Positions 43,232 through 51,866 of a stretch of DNA of 58,809 bases are shown one piece after another. The translations under genes and the position numbers were made by a program. How positions within the stretch are numbered: position 1 is the first letter of the stretch; each line of letters begins with the position of its first letter. The DNA comes from Amycolatopsis thermalba (GTDB taxonomy: Bacteria; Actinomycetota; Actinomycetes; Mycobacteriales; Pseudonocardiaceae). The DNA is taken from positions 1-58,809 of the forward strand of contig NZ_PQHW01000038.1 in assembly GCF_003385215.1 (NCBI RefSeq), in the 5' to 3' direction. The notes under the pieces were generated by a model, which saw nothing but the letters and a program-made list of their open reading frames with translations, did not search any database and had not been told where the DNA came from.

Positions 43232-44201
43232 TCACCGCGCGCGCCAGGGACACCCCGAACCGCCCCTGGGCGTCGGTCCACCAGTGCGCCACCTCGAAGC
43301 CCGCGTCGGCCAGTTCGGTGGTCACTCCTTCGCGACGGAACTTCGCCGAGATCTCCGTCCGGATGTACTCCCCGGCCTCGAACGACACCTCCATGCCCGC
43401 GCCCGGGATCGACACGCGCACCGCCTCCGGGGCGCGCAGCCGCATCTCGATCCACTCGTTCCCGGCGTCCCAGTGGGCCACGTGCTCGAAGGAGTCCGGG
43501 TCGAAGTCCGCGCCCAGCACCTCGTTGACCACCCGCAGCACGTTGCGGTTGAACTCCGCCGTCACCCCGGCCGCGTCGTCGTAGGCGCGCACCAGCGTCT
43601 CCGCGTCCTTGACCAGGTCGGTGCCCAGCAGGAACCACTCACCACCGGCGAGCACGTCCCGCACCGAGCGCAGGAACTTGCCGCGGTCGGCCGGCAGGAA
43701 GTTGCCGATCGTGCCACCGAGGAACGCCACCAGCCGCGGCGGCTCACCGGGCAGCAGGCCCAGGTGCTCGGTGAAGTCGCCGACCACCCCGCGCACGTCC
43801 AGCCCCGGGTAGCCGGCCTGGATCGCCTCCACCGCCTCGGCCAGCGCCGACTCCGACACGTCCAGCGGCACGAACGTGCGCAGGCTGCCGTGATCGCGCA
43901 ACCCGTCCAGCAGCAGCCGGGTCTTCTCGCTCGACCCGGAACCGAGTTCGACCAGCGTGTGCGCGCCGGTGATCCGCGCGATCGCCCCGGCCTCCCGCGC
44001 CAGCACCTCCCGTTCGGACCGCGTCGGGTAGTACTCGGGCAGCGCGGTGATGTCCTCGAACAGCCGGCTTCCCGTCGCGTCGTAGAACCACTTGGACGGC
44101 AGCCACTTCTGCTCGGCCGACAGCCCCTCCCGCACGTCCGCGCGCAGCGCCTCGGCGATGTCGGTGGCGCTGCGGTGGATGTCCAGTTCGGACTCGGTCA
44201 T
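43227..44201 (-). CDS. egtD: L-histidine N-alpha-methyltransferase
   Basis: A 324-residue SAM-dependent enzyme that trimethylates histidine to hercynine, the first committed step of ergothioneine synthesis. It begins with the EgtD N-terminal part (LSAEQKWLPSKWFYDATGSR, FEDITALPEYYPTRSE), has the SAM motif LVELGSGSSEKTRLLLDGL, VPLDVSESAL, FLGGTIGNFLP and C-terminal EYIRTEISAKF. Length is normal. ATG 44201 overlaps the egtC stop. The TAG stop lies within the CTAG that forms the end of the IS element, yet the protein appears complete. Confidence 0.95.
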   Translation of the reverse strand: MTESELDIHRSATDIAEALRADVREGLSAEQKWLPSKWFYDATGSRLFEDITALPEYYPTRSEREVLAREAGAIARITGAHTLVELGSGSSEKTRLLLDGLRDHGSLRTFVPLDVSESALAEAVEAIQAGYPGLDVRGVVGDFTEHLGLLPGEPPRLVAFLGGTIGNFLPADRGKFLRSVRDVLAGGEWFLLGTDLVKDAETLVRAYDDAAGVTAEFNRNVLRVVNEVLGADFDPDSFEHVAHWDAGNEWIEMRLRAPEAVRVSIPGAGMEVSFEAGEYIRTEISAKFRREGVTTELADAGFEVAHWWTDAQGRFGVSLARAVS

Positions 44202-44959
44202 CAGGGAACACTCCGATCGGCGTTGAGGGGGATGACTTCGACGGCGCCGTGCTCGGCGCGGACCAGGTGCCGGTCCGGCACCTCCGACCAGCCGGGCGCG
44301 TCGTCGAGCGGTTCGGACGCGAACAGGACCGACTCGCCCTCGACCCGCACCGACAGGGCGTGGGTCCAGGCCGTGCCGACCAGCACGGTGCCGTCGGTGA
44401 GCAGGAAGTTCAGCCGCGACCCCGGCGCGGCCCGCTCGACCTGCGCGATCAGGTCGGCGACCGCCCCGGCGGGGTCCTCCCCCGCCGCGAGCCGCTCGCG
44501 CAGCAGCGCCCACAGCACCGCCGAGTCGGTGGGCGCCTCCAGCGTCATCAGGTCGGTGACGGGCAGCTTCCCGGCGAGCACGGCGAGGCTGTCCGGCCAG
44601 CCGCGCACCATCCCGTTGTGGCTGAACAGCCACCGGCCCCCGGTGAAGGGCGCGCACGCGCCCTCCCCGGACGGCATGCCGGTGGTGCCGTTGCGCACCG
44701 CGGCGACGAACGCGCCACTGTGGACCGATCGCGCCAGCCGCGGCAGGTCGTGGTCGCTCCACAGGGGAACCGGTCGCCGGTACCGCACCGGCTCCGGCCC
44801 GTCGTCGTACCAGCCCAGCCCGAACCCGTCGGCGTTCACCACACCACCGCCGCGCATGTCCCGCGGCGCGTAGGTCTGGCGCAGCAGCGAGTACGGCGCG
44901 TCGAACACCGCGTCCACCGGCGAGCGGGGCGGGCCCAGGTAACCCACGTGACGGCACAT
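44201..44959 (-). CDS. egtC: gamma-glutamyl-hercynylcysteine sulfoxide hydrolase
   Basis: A 252-residue class II (Ntn) glutamine amidohydrolase. Cys2 becomes N-terminal after Met removal (MCRHVGYLGPP). Other family features are RDMRGGGVVNADGFGLGWY, FSHNGMVRGW and EAPTDSAVLWALL. It removes glutamate from the EgtB product. It starts 1 nt after the egtB stop and its stop overlaps egtD. Confidence 0.95.
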   Translation of the reverse strand: MCRHVGYLGPPRSPVDAVFDAPYSLLRQTYAPRDMRGGGVVNADGFGLGWYDDGPEPVRYRRPVPLWSDHDLPRLARSVHSGAFVAAVRNGTTGMPSGEGACAPFTGGRWLFSHNGMVRGWPDSLAVLAGKLPVTDLMTLEAPTDSAVLWALLRERLAAGEDPAGAVADLIAQVERAAPGSRLNFLLTDGTVLVGTAWTHALSVRVEGESVLFASEPLDDAPGWSEVPDRHLVRAEHGAVEVIPLNADRSVP

Positions 44960-44960
44960 C

Positions 44961-46322
44961 TCAGGCCCGCTCGCCCGGCGGGACGTCCCGCGCGCATCGG
45001 AACCCGGAGAAGATCTGCCGCCGGATCGGGTAGTCCCAGTTGCGGAACGTGCCGCGCACGGCCGCCGCGTCGGTGCCGAACGAACCGCCGCGCAGCACCT
45101 TGTACTCCGGCCCGAAGAACACCTCCGAATACTCCCGATAGGGGAACGCGCGGAAGCCCGGATAGCCGGCGAAGTCGGTGCTCGTCCACTCCCACACGTC
45201 GCCGATCAGCTGGTGCACGCCGAACGCCGAGGCACCCTTCGGGTAGGCGCCCGCCGGGGCCGGGGACAGGTGCCGCTGGCCCAGGTTCGCGTGCTCGGGC
45301 GTGGGATCGTCGTTGCCCCACGGGTACCGCCGGGACTCCCCGGTCGCCGGGTCGAACCGGGCGGCCTTCTCCCACTCCGCCTCGGTCGGCAACCGTTTGC
45401 CGGCCCACTTCGCGTACGCCTCGGCCTCGTGGAACGACACGTGCACCACCGGCTGATCGGCCGGCACCGGTTCGTGCACCCCGAACCGGACGCGCCACCA
45501 GCCGTCCGGTTCGCGCCGCCAGAACCGCGGCGCGGTGATGTCGTGCGCGGTGCGGTACTCCCAGCCCGCCGCGCTCCACCACTCGCGCTGCTCGTAGCCG
45601 CCCGCCTCGAGGAACTCCACGTACGCGCCGTTGGTCACCGGCACCGTGTCCAGGTAGAACGCGTCCACGTGGACCTCGTGCGCGGGGCGCTCGTTGTCCA
45701 GCGCCCACGGCTCGAGCGAGGTGCCCATCACGAACGGGCCGGCCGGGACCAGGACCTCCCCGGGCAGCGGCCCGGACCGGGCGGGCGGCGGCTCGGGCGC
45801 GTGCAGCACCGGATCGCCCCGGCGCAGCTGGTGGGTGGCCAGCATGGTCTCGTCGTGCTGCTGTTCGTGCTGGGTGATCATGCCGAAGGCGAACCCGGCC
45901 TCGGTGAGCGGGCGGCCGGTCATCGGGGCGCGCTCCAGGACGTCGAACGCCTTGGCCCGCACCTCGGCGACATACGCGCGCGCCTCCGCCGGGCCCAGCA
46001 GCGGCAACGACGGCCGGGTGGCGCGCGGGTGCTGGAAGGCGTCGTAGAGGTCGTCGATGTCGGGCCGCAGCGGCTCCCGGCCGCCCACGTCCCGCACCAG
46101 CCACAACTCCTCCTGGCTGCCGATGTGCGCGAGGTCCCAGACCAGCGGCGACATCAGCTTCGAGTGCTGGCGGACGAGGTCGTCGTCGTCCACCGCGCCA
46201 GTGAGCGCGGTGCTGCGGGCGCGGGCCCGCTCCAGCGCCGCGGCCGCGCGGGACCGCAGGGCCTCGGCGGGCAGGTCCCGCACCGGGTTCGGCGCCTCGG
46301 TCAGCGGCGACACCTCGGTCAT
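44961..46322 (-). CDS. egtB: ergothioneine sulfoxide synthase
   Basis: A 453-residue non-heme iron enzyme that joins gamma-glutamylcysteine to hercynine with oxygen. The N-terminal DinB-like part carries the iron ligands: VWDLAHIGSQEELWL and MITQHEQQHDETMLATHQL (HxxxH). The C-terminal FGE-sulfatase-like domain has VPAGPFVMGTSLEPWALDNE, RLPTEAEWEKAARFD, DVWEWTSTDFAGYPGF and VLRGGSFGTDAAAVRGTFRN. ATG 46322 overlaps the egtA stop (ATGA). Confidence 0.95.
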   Translation of the reverse strand: MTEVSPLTEAPNPVRDLPAEALRSRAAAALERARARSTALTGAVDDDDLVRQHSKLMSPLVWDLAHIGSQEELWLVRDVGGREPLRPDIDDLYDAFQHPRATRPSLPLLGPAEARAYVAEVRAKAFDVLERAPMTGRPLTEAGFAFGMITQHEQQHDETMLATHQLRRGDPVLHAPEPPPARSGPLPGEVLVPAGPFVMGTSLEPWALDNERPAHEVHVDAFYLDTVPVTNGAYVEFLEAGGYEQREWWSAAGWEYRTAHDITAPRFWRREPDGWWRVRFGVHEPVPADQPVVHVSFHEAEAYAKWAGKRLPTEAEWEKAARFDPATGESRRYPWGNDDPTPEHANLGQRHLSPAPAGAYPKGASAFGVHQLIGDVWEWTSTDFAGYPGFRAFPYREYSEVFFGPEYKVLRGGSFGTDAAAVRGTFRNWDYPIRRQIFSGFRCARDVPPGERA

Positions 46323-47572
46323 TTCGTCCCCTCCCCGGCGTGCGCGAGCCGCTGCACGCCTTCGCTGATCCGGTCGACGGTCTCCTCGGTCAGATCGGTG
46401 CGGGCCAGCTCGGCGCACCCGAGGTCGGCGACCTCGCGGGCCACCGCCGCGATCCGCGGGTCGGCCATCCCGGCGCGCGCGGCCCTTTCCCACTCCCCTT
46501 CGACGGGCGCGCACACCTCGCGCACGCGGTCCACAGTGGACGGCCGGTCGAGCAGGGCGGTCAGCAAGGCGACCGGGTGCAGCCAACGGTGCCGCGGCTG
46601 GGCGTCGAGGTAGCGGACCTCCAGGTAACCGTGGGGCCGCACCGGGGTGAACATCGTGGACAGGTGGTAGTCGAGGTCGGCCAGCGTCGGCCGCCGCAGG
46701 ACCCGCCCGGCGCCGCGGCCGGTGGCCCAGCCGGCGAAGCTCAGGTCCTCCGGCGCGTCCCACGGCTCCCCGCCCCGGCGCACCACCAGCAGCGGCGTGT
46801 CCAGGACGCGGCGGGACCAGCTGTCCACCGGGTCCGGGCCGCACGCGGCGGCCGCGGTCCGGCACGGTTCGGTGTTCATCACCGCGAGCCAGCGGGCCGA
46901 GGCCGCGCCGGTGTCGCGGCCCGCGTGCCGCCGCGAGTTGGCGAACAGGGCCAGCAGCGGCGGCCCGAGCGCGTGGATCGCCGCCCAGCGGGCCGGGAAC
47001 GTGTCGGCTTCCCCGGCGTCGACGCAGACCTGCAGGCCGGCGGTGCTGCACATCATCGTGACCCCGCCGGGGCCCATCGGGGCGAACCGGCGTTCCATCG
47101 CGGCGTAGCGGGGGGTGTCGAGCAGCCGGGCCGGTGCGCGGTGGGCGTCGATGCCGTCGTCGCGCAGGACGAACCCGTGGCGGGCGAGGAGTCCGGTGAG
47201 GTGTTCCAGATCGGCGGTGACCGCCGCGGCGAGCTCGCGGAGCGAGGCCTGGGGCAGGGCGGAGATCTCCACCTGGCCGCCGGGTTCGAGAGTCAGCGGG
47301 GAGCCGGCCGGCAACGGGCGGGCCGGGCTGTCGGGACTGAGGGTGCGCGGGGCGTGCGGGCCGAGCGCACGGGCGAGGTCATCAGGGTCGAGTGGTCTTC
47401 GGGGGTCGCCGGCGTAGTGCACGGTGTACTCCAGCTCCACGCCGAGCAGGCGCGGTGGGCCGTGCTTGAAGCACACGGACGCCACGTACGCCTCACCCTC
47501 GGCGCGGTCGGAAACCACCTTCGCCGCCACCGCCCCGCCCGGGGCGGGAGAAACGGGCCGAGCCGTTGTCAT
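46319..47572 (-). CDS. egtA: gamma-glutamylcysteine synthetase
   Basis: A 417-residue GCS2-type ligase that supplies gamma-glutamylcysteine for EgtB. Typical stretches are GVELEYTVHY, LTLEPGGQVEISALPQASL, MERRFAPMGPGGVTMMCSTA, GLQVCVDAG and HGYLEVRYLDAQP. ATG 47572 is the first gene start of egtABCD; no clear ribosome-binding site precedes it, so the transcript may be short-leadered. egtE is not present after egtD. Confidence 0.93.
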   Translation of the reverse strand: MTTARPVSPAPGGAVAAKVVSDRAEGEAYVASVCFKHGPPRLLGVELEYTVHYAGDPRRPLDPDDLARALGPHAPRTLSPDSPARPLPAGSPLTLEPGGQVEISALPQASLRELAAAVTADLEHLTGLLARHGFVLRDDGIDAHRAPARLLDTPRYAAMERRFAPMGPGGVTMMCSTAGLQVCVDAGEADTFPARWAAIHALGPPLLALFANSRRHAGRDTGAASARWLAVMNTEPCRTAAAACGPDPVDSWSRRVLDTPLLVVRRGGEPWDAPEDLSFAGWATGRGAGRVLRRPTLADLDYHLSTMFTPVRPHGYLEVRYLDAQPRHRWLHPVALLTALLDRPSTVDRVREVCAPVEGEWERAARAGMADPRIAAVAREVADLGCAELARTDLTEETVDRISEGVQRLAHAGEGTK

Positions 47573-47685
47573 GTCGTGTCCAATCTCTGCGGAGCACTCG
47601 TCTTCGGAAGCTACACGCGGGCACCGACAATTTCAGGCGTCGAACGGACCGTACCGGCCACGGCGCGGGAGGTTCGGAAGAATTG

Positions 47686-47699
47686 CAGTAAGTACGTAC
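47686..47699. promoter_or_regulatory. possible regulator site between egtA and the TetR gene
   Basis: cagtaagtacgtac, with the 8-bp palindrome gtacgtac, in the 166-bp divergent gap. The bound AcnR sites of Corynebacterium also contain CAG and GTAC elements; this resemblance is weak. Confidence 0.3.
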
Positions 47700-47738
47700 G
47701 GTTTGCGAAAGCCGGGCACCCGGTGTCAGGATCTAGCC

Positions 47739-48332
47739 ATGCCCCGGGTGAGCCAGGACCACCTCGAAGCGCGCAGGCGCCAGATCCTCGACGGTTCCCG
47801 TGTCTGTTTCGCCCGGTACGGCTACGAGGGTGCCACGGTACGCAGGCTGGAGGAAGCGACCGGGCTGTCCCGGGGCGCGATCTTCCACCACTTCCGTGAC
47901 AAGGAGTCACTCTTCCTCGCCCTCGCGGAGGAGGACGCCGCCCGGATGGCCGACGTCGTGGCCCAGCAGGGCCTGGTGCAGGTGATGCGCGACCTGCTCG
48001 CCGAGGGCAGCGACCACCCCGCCGACTGGCTGGGCACCCGCCTGGAGGTCTCCCGGCGGCTGCGCACCGACCCGGAGTTCCGCGGCCGCTGGGCCGAGCG
48101 CTCGCAGCAGCTGACCGCCGCGACCCGGCAGCGCCTGCAGTGGCAGCGCCAGGCCGGCAACCTCCGCGACGACGTGGACGTGGACGTGCTCACCGCGTAC
48201 CTGGAGCTGGTCCTGGAGGGCCTGGTCTCGCACCTGGCGATGGGCCTGCCCGCCGACGACCTCGGGCCGGTGCTCGACCTGGTCGAGGAGAGCGTGCGAC
48301 GGCACCGGGCGCGGGCCGCCGCCGAGTCCTGA
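47739..48332 (+). CDS. TetR regulator of the AcnR group
   Basis: A 197-residue TetR protein: RVSQDHLEARRRQILDGSRV, YGYEGATVRRLEEATGLSRG, AIFHHFRDKESLFLALAEED, then a C-terminal domain with RLEVSRRLRTDPEFRGRWAE. From memory this is close to Rv1474c/AcnR, the aconitase repressor of mycobacteria and corynebacteria, usually next to acnA. Here no aconitase gene is near, and it is divergent from egtA instead. ATG 47739 has a weak AGGA. Confidence 0.8.
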   Translation: MPRVSQDHLEARRRQILDGSRVCFARYGYEGATVRRLEEATGLSRGAIFHHFRDKESLFLALAEEDAARMADVVAQQGLVQVMRDLLAEGSDHPADWLGTRLEVSRRLRTDPEFRGRWAERSQQLTAATRQRLQWQRQAGNLRDDVDVDVLTAYLELVLEGLVSHLAMGLPADDLGPVLDLVEESVRRHRARAAAES

Positions 48333-48377
48333 CACGCTCACCAGCGCCGATACCACTCGTGCGCACGCGCGGGCGGG

Positions 48378-48383
48378 TATCAT
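48378..48383 (+). promoter_or_regulatory. -10 element of the CBS/DUF21 gene pair
   Basis: TATCAT, placing the transcript start near 48390 and giving a leader of about 130 nt before ATG 48524. No -35 consensus is seen. Confidence 0.4.
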
Positions 48384-48425
48384 GGCGGCACACTTTCAGC
48401 CAACTCCCAAGGAGTGACTTCTTTC

Positions 48426-48527
48426 GTGCGCGACGCGCAGTCACCTGGTGACAGTACGAAGCCGGGTGGCGAACCCGGCGTTCCCGAGCACCTCCCCGGC
48501 CCGGTTCAGGACCGTGATGGCCGATGA
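48426..48527 (+). CDS. 33-residue leader ORF coupled to the CBS/DUF21 gene
   Basis: AAGGAG at 48409-48414 is a strong ribosome-binding site. GTG 48426 opens a 33-codon frame (VRDAQSPGDSTKPGGEPG, then VPEHLPGPVQDRDGR) whose TGA at 48525 overlaps ATG 48524 of the next gene (ATGA). The downstream gene itself has no good ribosome-binding site. The same DNA can form three hairpins: tgcgcg-a-cgcgca (48427-48439), gtcacc-t-ggtgac (48440-48452) and gccgggt/acccggc (48461-48479). So it may be a regulatory leader peptide or just a coupling device. Confidence 0.5.
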   Translation: MRDAQSPGDSTKPGGEPGVPEHLPGPVQDRDGR

Positions 48528-49858
48528 TGGAAGTGCTCCTCTCCGTTCTCGGAGTCGTTTTCTTCGTGTTGCTCACCGTCGGCACCGGTCTCGCGGTGGC
48601 CGCCGAGTTCTCCCTCACCGCCCTCGAGCGCAGCACCGTCGAGGCGCACGTCCGCCAGGTCGGTGACAAACGGGCCCACACGGTCCGCAAGGCGCATTCG
48701 ACGCTGTCGTTCCAGCTCTCCGGCGCGCAGGTGGCGATCACGCTGACCACCCTGGTCACCGGGTACGTCGCGGAGCCCCTGATCGGCAACCTGGTCCGCC
48801 CGCTGCTCACCGGCGCCGGGCTGTCCGACGGCCTCGCCGCGGGCACGTCCCTGGTCATCGCGCTGCTGCTGGCGACGATCCTGTCGATGGTGCTGGGCGA
48901 GATGGCGCCGAAGAACCTCGCCGTGGCCAAGCCGCTGGAGACCGCGCGGGCCGTGATGGGCTACCACTCCCGGTTCTCGGCGCTGTTCCGCTGGCTGATC
49001 ACGCTGATGAACAACAGCGCCAACTGGGTCGTGCGCAAGTTCGGCATCGAGCCGCAGGAGGAGCTGCGCTCGGCGCGCTCGCCGCAGGAGCTCGGCTCGA
49101 TCGTGCGCACCAGCGCGGAAAGCGGCACGCTCGACACCTCGACCGCGCAGCTGCTGGACAAGTCGCTGCGCTTCGGCGACCGCACCGCCGAGGAGCTGAT
49201 GACCCCGCGCGTGCAGGTCCAGTCGCTGACCGTCGGCGAGACGATCAACGACCTCGTCGAGCTGTCCCGGCGCACCGGGTTCTCGCGGTTCCCGGTCTAC
49301 ACCGAGGACCTGGACGACGTGCAGGGCGCGGTGCACGTGAAGCAGGCCTTCGCGGTGCCCGCCGCCGAGCGCGGCACCGTGCGGATCGGCTCGGTGATGC
49401 GCCCGGTGCCCACCGTGCCGGAGTCGCTGCCGGGTGACGCGCTGCTGTCCCGCCTGCGGGACTCGCGCTTCCAGCTGGCCATGGTCGTCGACGAGTACGG
49501 CGGCACGGCCGGCCTGGTGACGCTGGAGGACGTGGTCGAGGAGATCATCGGCGACGTCCGCGACGAGCACGACACCGGCGAGGCGCCGTCCTCGCAGCGC
49601 GTCGGCACCGACACCTGGCTGGTGTCCGGGCAGCTGCGCGCCGACGAGGTCACCGAGATCACCGGGTTCCGGATGCCCGACGGCGACTACGAAACGATCG
49701 CGGGCCTGATGCTGGAGCGGCTCGGCCGCATCCCCGAGCCGGGTGACTCCACCGAGGTCGACGGCTGGCGGCTGACCGTGTCCGCGATGGACCGGCTGCG
49801 GATCGCCGAGGTGAGCCTGCGGCCGCTGGCCGGGGCGCGGCCGGAGGTGGCGCGGTGA
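48524..49858 (+). CDS. CNNM/CorC-type protein (DUF21, CBS pair, CorC_HlyC)
   Basis: 444 residues. An N-terminal DUF21 membrane domain with about four helices (VFFVLLTVGTGLAVAAEFSL, LSFQLSGAQVAITLTTLVTG, MVLGEMAPKNLAVAKPL) is followed by two CBS motifs (MTPRVQVQSLTVGETINDLV, RFPVYTEDLDDVQG; MVVDEYGGTAGLVTLEDVVE) and a C-terminal CorC_HlyC transporter-associated domain (WLVSGQLRADEVTEITGFRM). The family handles Mg2+/Co2+ export or sensing. It corresponds to one of the mycobacterial pair Rv1841c/Rv1842c. Confidence 0.9.
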   Translation: MMEVLLSVLGVVFFVLLTVGTGLAVAAEFSLTALERSTVEAHVRQVGDKRAHTVRKAHSTLSFQLSGAQVAITLTTLVTGYVAEPLIGNLVRPLLTGAGLSDGLAAGTSLVIALLLATILSMVLGEMAPKNLAVAKPLETARAVMGYHSRFSALFRWLITLMNNSANWVVRKFGIEPQEELRSARSPQELGSIVRTSAESGTLDTSTAQLLDKSLRFGDRTAEELMTPRVQVQSLTVGETINDLVELSRRTGFSRFPVYTEDLDDVQGAVHVKQAFAVPAAERGTVRIGSVMRPVPTVPESLPGDALLSRLRDSRFQLAMVVDEYGGTAGLVTLEDVVEEIIGDVRDEHDTGEAPSSQRVGTDTWLVSGQLRADEVTEITGFRMPDGDYETIAGLMLERLGRIPEPGDSTEVDGWRLTVSAMDRLRIAEVSLRPLAGARPEVAR

Positions 49859-50898
49859 ACGACGGGCTCGCCATCTTCCTGATCGTCGTCCTGCTGCTGC
49901 TCAACGCGTTCTTCGTGGGCGCGGAGTTCACCCTGATCTCCTCGCGCCGCGACCGCCTGGAGGCCCTGCTCGAGCAGGGCAAGACCCGGGCCCGGATCGT
50001 GATCAACGCGAGCAGGCACGTGTCGCAGATGCTCGCCGGCGCCCAGCTGGGCATCACGATCTGCTCCCTGCTGCTGGGCCGCCTCGGCGAACCGGCGGTG
50101 GCACACCAGCTCGAGGGGCTGTTCGAGCTGATCGGCCTGCCGGACGTGGTGCTGCACGCGGTGTCGTTCGCGATCGCGCTGGCCTTCATCACGGTCCTGC
50201 ACGTGCTGATCGGCGAGATGGTGCCGAAGAACCTCGCGATCGCCGAACCGGAGCGGCTGGCGCTGTGGCTGGTGCCGATCCACGTGGGCTGGGTCAAGCT
50301 CACCAACCCGTTCGTCTGGCTGCTCAACGCCATGGCCAACGCGCTGCTGCGGGTGGTCCGCGTCGAGCCCAAGGACGAGCTGGAGACCGCCTACACCTCC
50401 GACGAGCTGGCCGAGCTGCTGTCCGAGTCGCGCCGGGAGGGCCTGCTGGAGCAGTCCGAGCACGAGCGGCTGAGCCAGACGCTGTCGTCGGTGGAGAAGA
50501 CCGTGGCCGACGTCTTGGTGCCCACCGCGGAGCTGACCACCCTGCCGAGCGCGCCGACGGTGGGCGAGGTGGAGGCGGCGGTGTCCTCGACCGGCTTCTC
50601 GCGCTACCCGCTGCGGTCGGCCGGCGGTGAGCTGATCGGGTACCTGCACGTCAAGGACGTGCTCGACCAGATCGGCGAGCCCGCGGGGAGCACGGTCCCG
50701 GCGGACAGGACGCGGCCGCTGACCGATCTGCCGGTGCACGCCCGCCTGGACGAGGCGCTGTCCGCGATGCGGCGCGAGGGCAGCCACCTGGCCCGCGCGC
50801 GGGACGCCGACGGCACGATCATCGGTGTCGTCGCGCTGGAGGACCTGGTCGAGGAGTACGTGGGCACGGTGCGCGACGGGACGCACGTGACGGCGTGA
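49855..50898 (+). CDS. second CNNM-type protein (DUF21 plus CBS pair)
   Basis: 347 residues, paralogous to the preceding protein: DUF21 (LLLLNAFFVGAEFTLISSRR, MLAGAQLGITICSLLLGRLG, LIGEMVPKNLAIAEPERLAL) and CBS domains (TGFSRYPLRSAGGELIGYLH, GTIIGVVALEDLVEEYVG). It ends after the CBS pair; the CorC_HlyC domain is missing. GTG 49855 overlaps the upstream stop (GTGA), so both are made together and may form a heterodimer. Confidence 0.9.
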   Translation: MNDGLAIFLIVVLLLLNAFFVGAEFTLISSRRDRLEALLEQGKTRARIVINASRHVSQMLAGAQLGITICSLLLGRLGEPAVAHQLEGLFELIGLPDVVLHAVSFAIALAFITVLHVLIGEMVPKNLAIAEPERLALWLVPIHVGWVKLTNPFVWLLNAMANALLRVVRVEPKDELETAYTSDELAELLSESRREGLLEQSEHERLSQTLSSVEKTVADVLVPTAELTTLPSAPTVGEVEAAVSSTGFSRYPLRSAGGELIGYLHVKDVLDQIGEPAGSTVPADRTRPLTDLPVHARLDEALSAMRREGSHLARARDADGTIIGVVALEDLVEEYVGTVRDGTHVTA

Positions 50899-51758
50899 TG
50901 CGGGTGCTGACCGAGGACGAGTGGCGGGCCCGGGAACGCGAGCACGTCGCGCGGGTCCGCCGCTGGACCGTGCCCTACCAGGAGCGCCGGTCGCGGGGCG
51001 AGAAGCACCCGGTGCACGACTTCCTGTTCCAGTACTACCCGCACCGCCCCGCGCACCTGGAGCGGTGGAGCCCGGGGCCGGGTGTGGTGCTCGCGGGCGC
51101 CCGCGAGTTCCTGGAGCGGCCGGGTTTCCGGGAGGCCGAGGGGGGCGTGGTGGTCGGCGAGTTGCCGGCCAAGCGGGTGGCGACGGTGCGGGCGCTGCTC
51201 GTGCTGCTGGAGGCCACCGCGTCCCGCGCGCCGCGGCTGAGCTGTTTCGGGTTGCACGAGTGGGCGATGGTGTACCGGCAGCCGCCCGGGCAGGTGCGGC
51301 ACAACCAGCTGCCGCTGCGGCTCTGGCCGGCGGGCACCGACACCGTGGTGGAGTCGCTGGAGCTCCGTTGTGGACACTACGACGCGTTCCGGTTCTTCAC
51401 CCCGCCGGCGCGGCCGCGCAACGCGCTGGAGCCGTCGCGGGAGCGGCAGGTGGAGCTGGAGCAGCCGGGGTGCCTGCACGCCAACATGGACCTGTACCGG
51501 GCGGCGTTCAAGCTCGACCCGTTCGTGCCGTCCGAGCTGGTCGCGGACTGCTTCGAGCTGGCGGTGGAGATCCGGGAGCTGGACATGCGGGCCAGCCCGT
51601 ACGATTTGTCCGGGCTCGGCTACTCCCCCGTGCGGATCGAGACCGCCCGGGGGCGCGCGGAGTACGCGCGTGCCCAGGCGGCGTTCGCGGCCCGGGCGGA
51701 GCCGCTGCGCACTCGGCTGATCGAGCACTGCCGGACGCTGCTCGCAGCAGAGCGGTAA
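50898..51758 (+). CDS. conserved actinobacterial protein, often labelled 3-methyladenine DNA glycosylase
   Basis: A 286-residue soluble protein. RSRGEKHPVHDFLFQYYPHR, LERWSPGPGVVLAGA, SCFGLHEWAMVYRQPPGQVR, HNQLPLRL, HYDAFRFFTPPARPRN and EQPGCLHANMDLYRAA are strongly family-like. Related proteins carry a glycosylase label in actinobacterial genomes, but I see no helix-hairpin-helix or other glycosylase motif, so the label is doubtful. ATG 50898 overlaps the upstream stop (TGATG); GTG 50895 is possible. Confidence 0.75.
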   Translation: MRVLTEDEWRAREREHVARVRRWTVPYQERRSRGEKHPVHDFLFQYYPHRPAHLERWSPGPGVVLAGAREFLERPGFREAEGGVVVGELPAKRVATVRALLVLLEATASRAPRLSCFGLHEWAMVYRQPPGQVRHNQLPLRLWPAGTDTVVESLELRCGHYDAFRFFTPPARPRNALEPSRERQVELEQPGCLHANMDLYRAAFKLDPFVPSELVADCFELAVEIRELDMRASPYDLSGLGYSPVRIETARGRAEYARAQAAFAARAEPLRTRLIEHCRTLLAAER

Positions 51759-51866
51759 CGCTCAGTCCTGCGATTTTCTTGGGTTCATCACGTTTCGCTA
51801 ACGGCGAACCCCTGTTAGGGTGAACATCGTTTGTCGGAGCACACGGAGAGTTGAGGAAGAGCACGT

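Noticed and set aside
48461..48489. c-di-AMP (ydaO) or Mn2+ (yybP) riboswitch before the CBS/DUF21 gene
   Set aside because: The conserved cores of these classes are not recognisable; only simple hairpins are seen.
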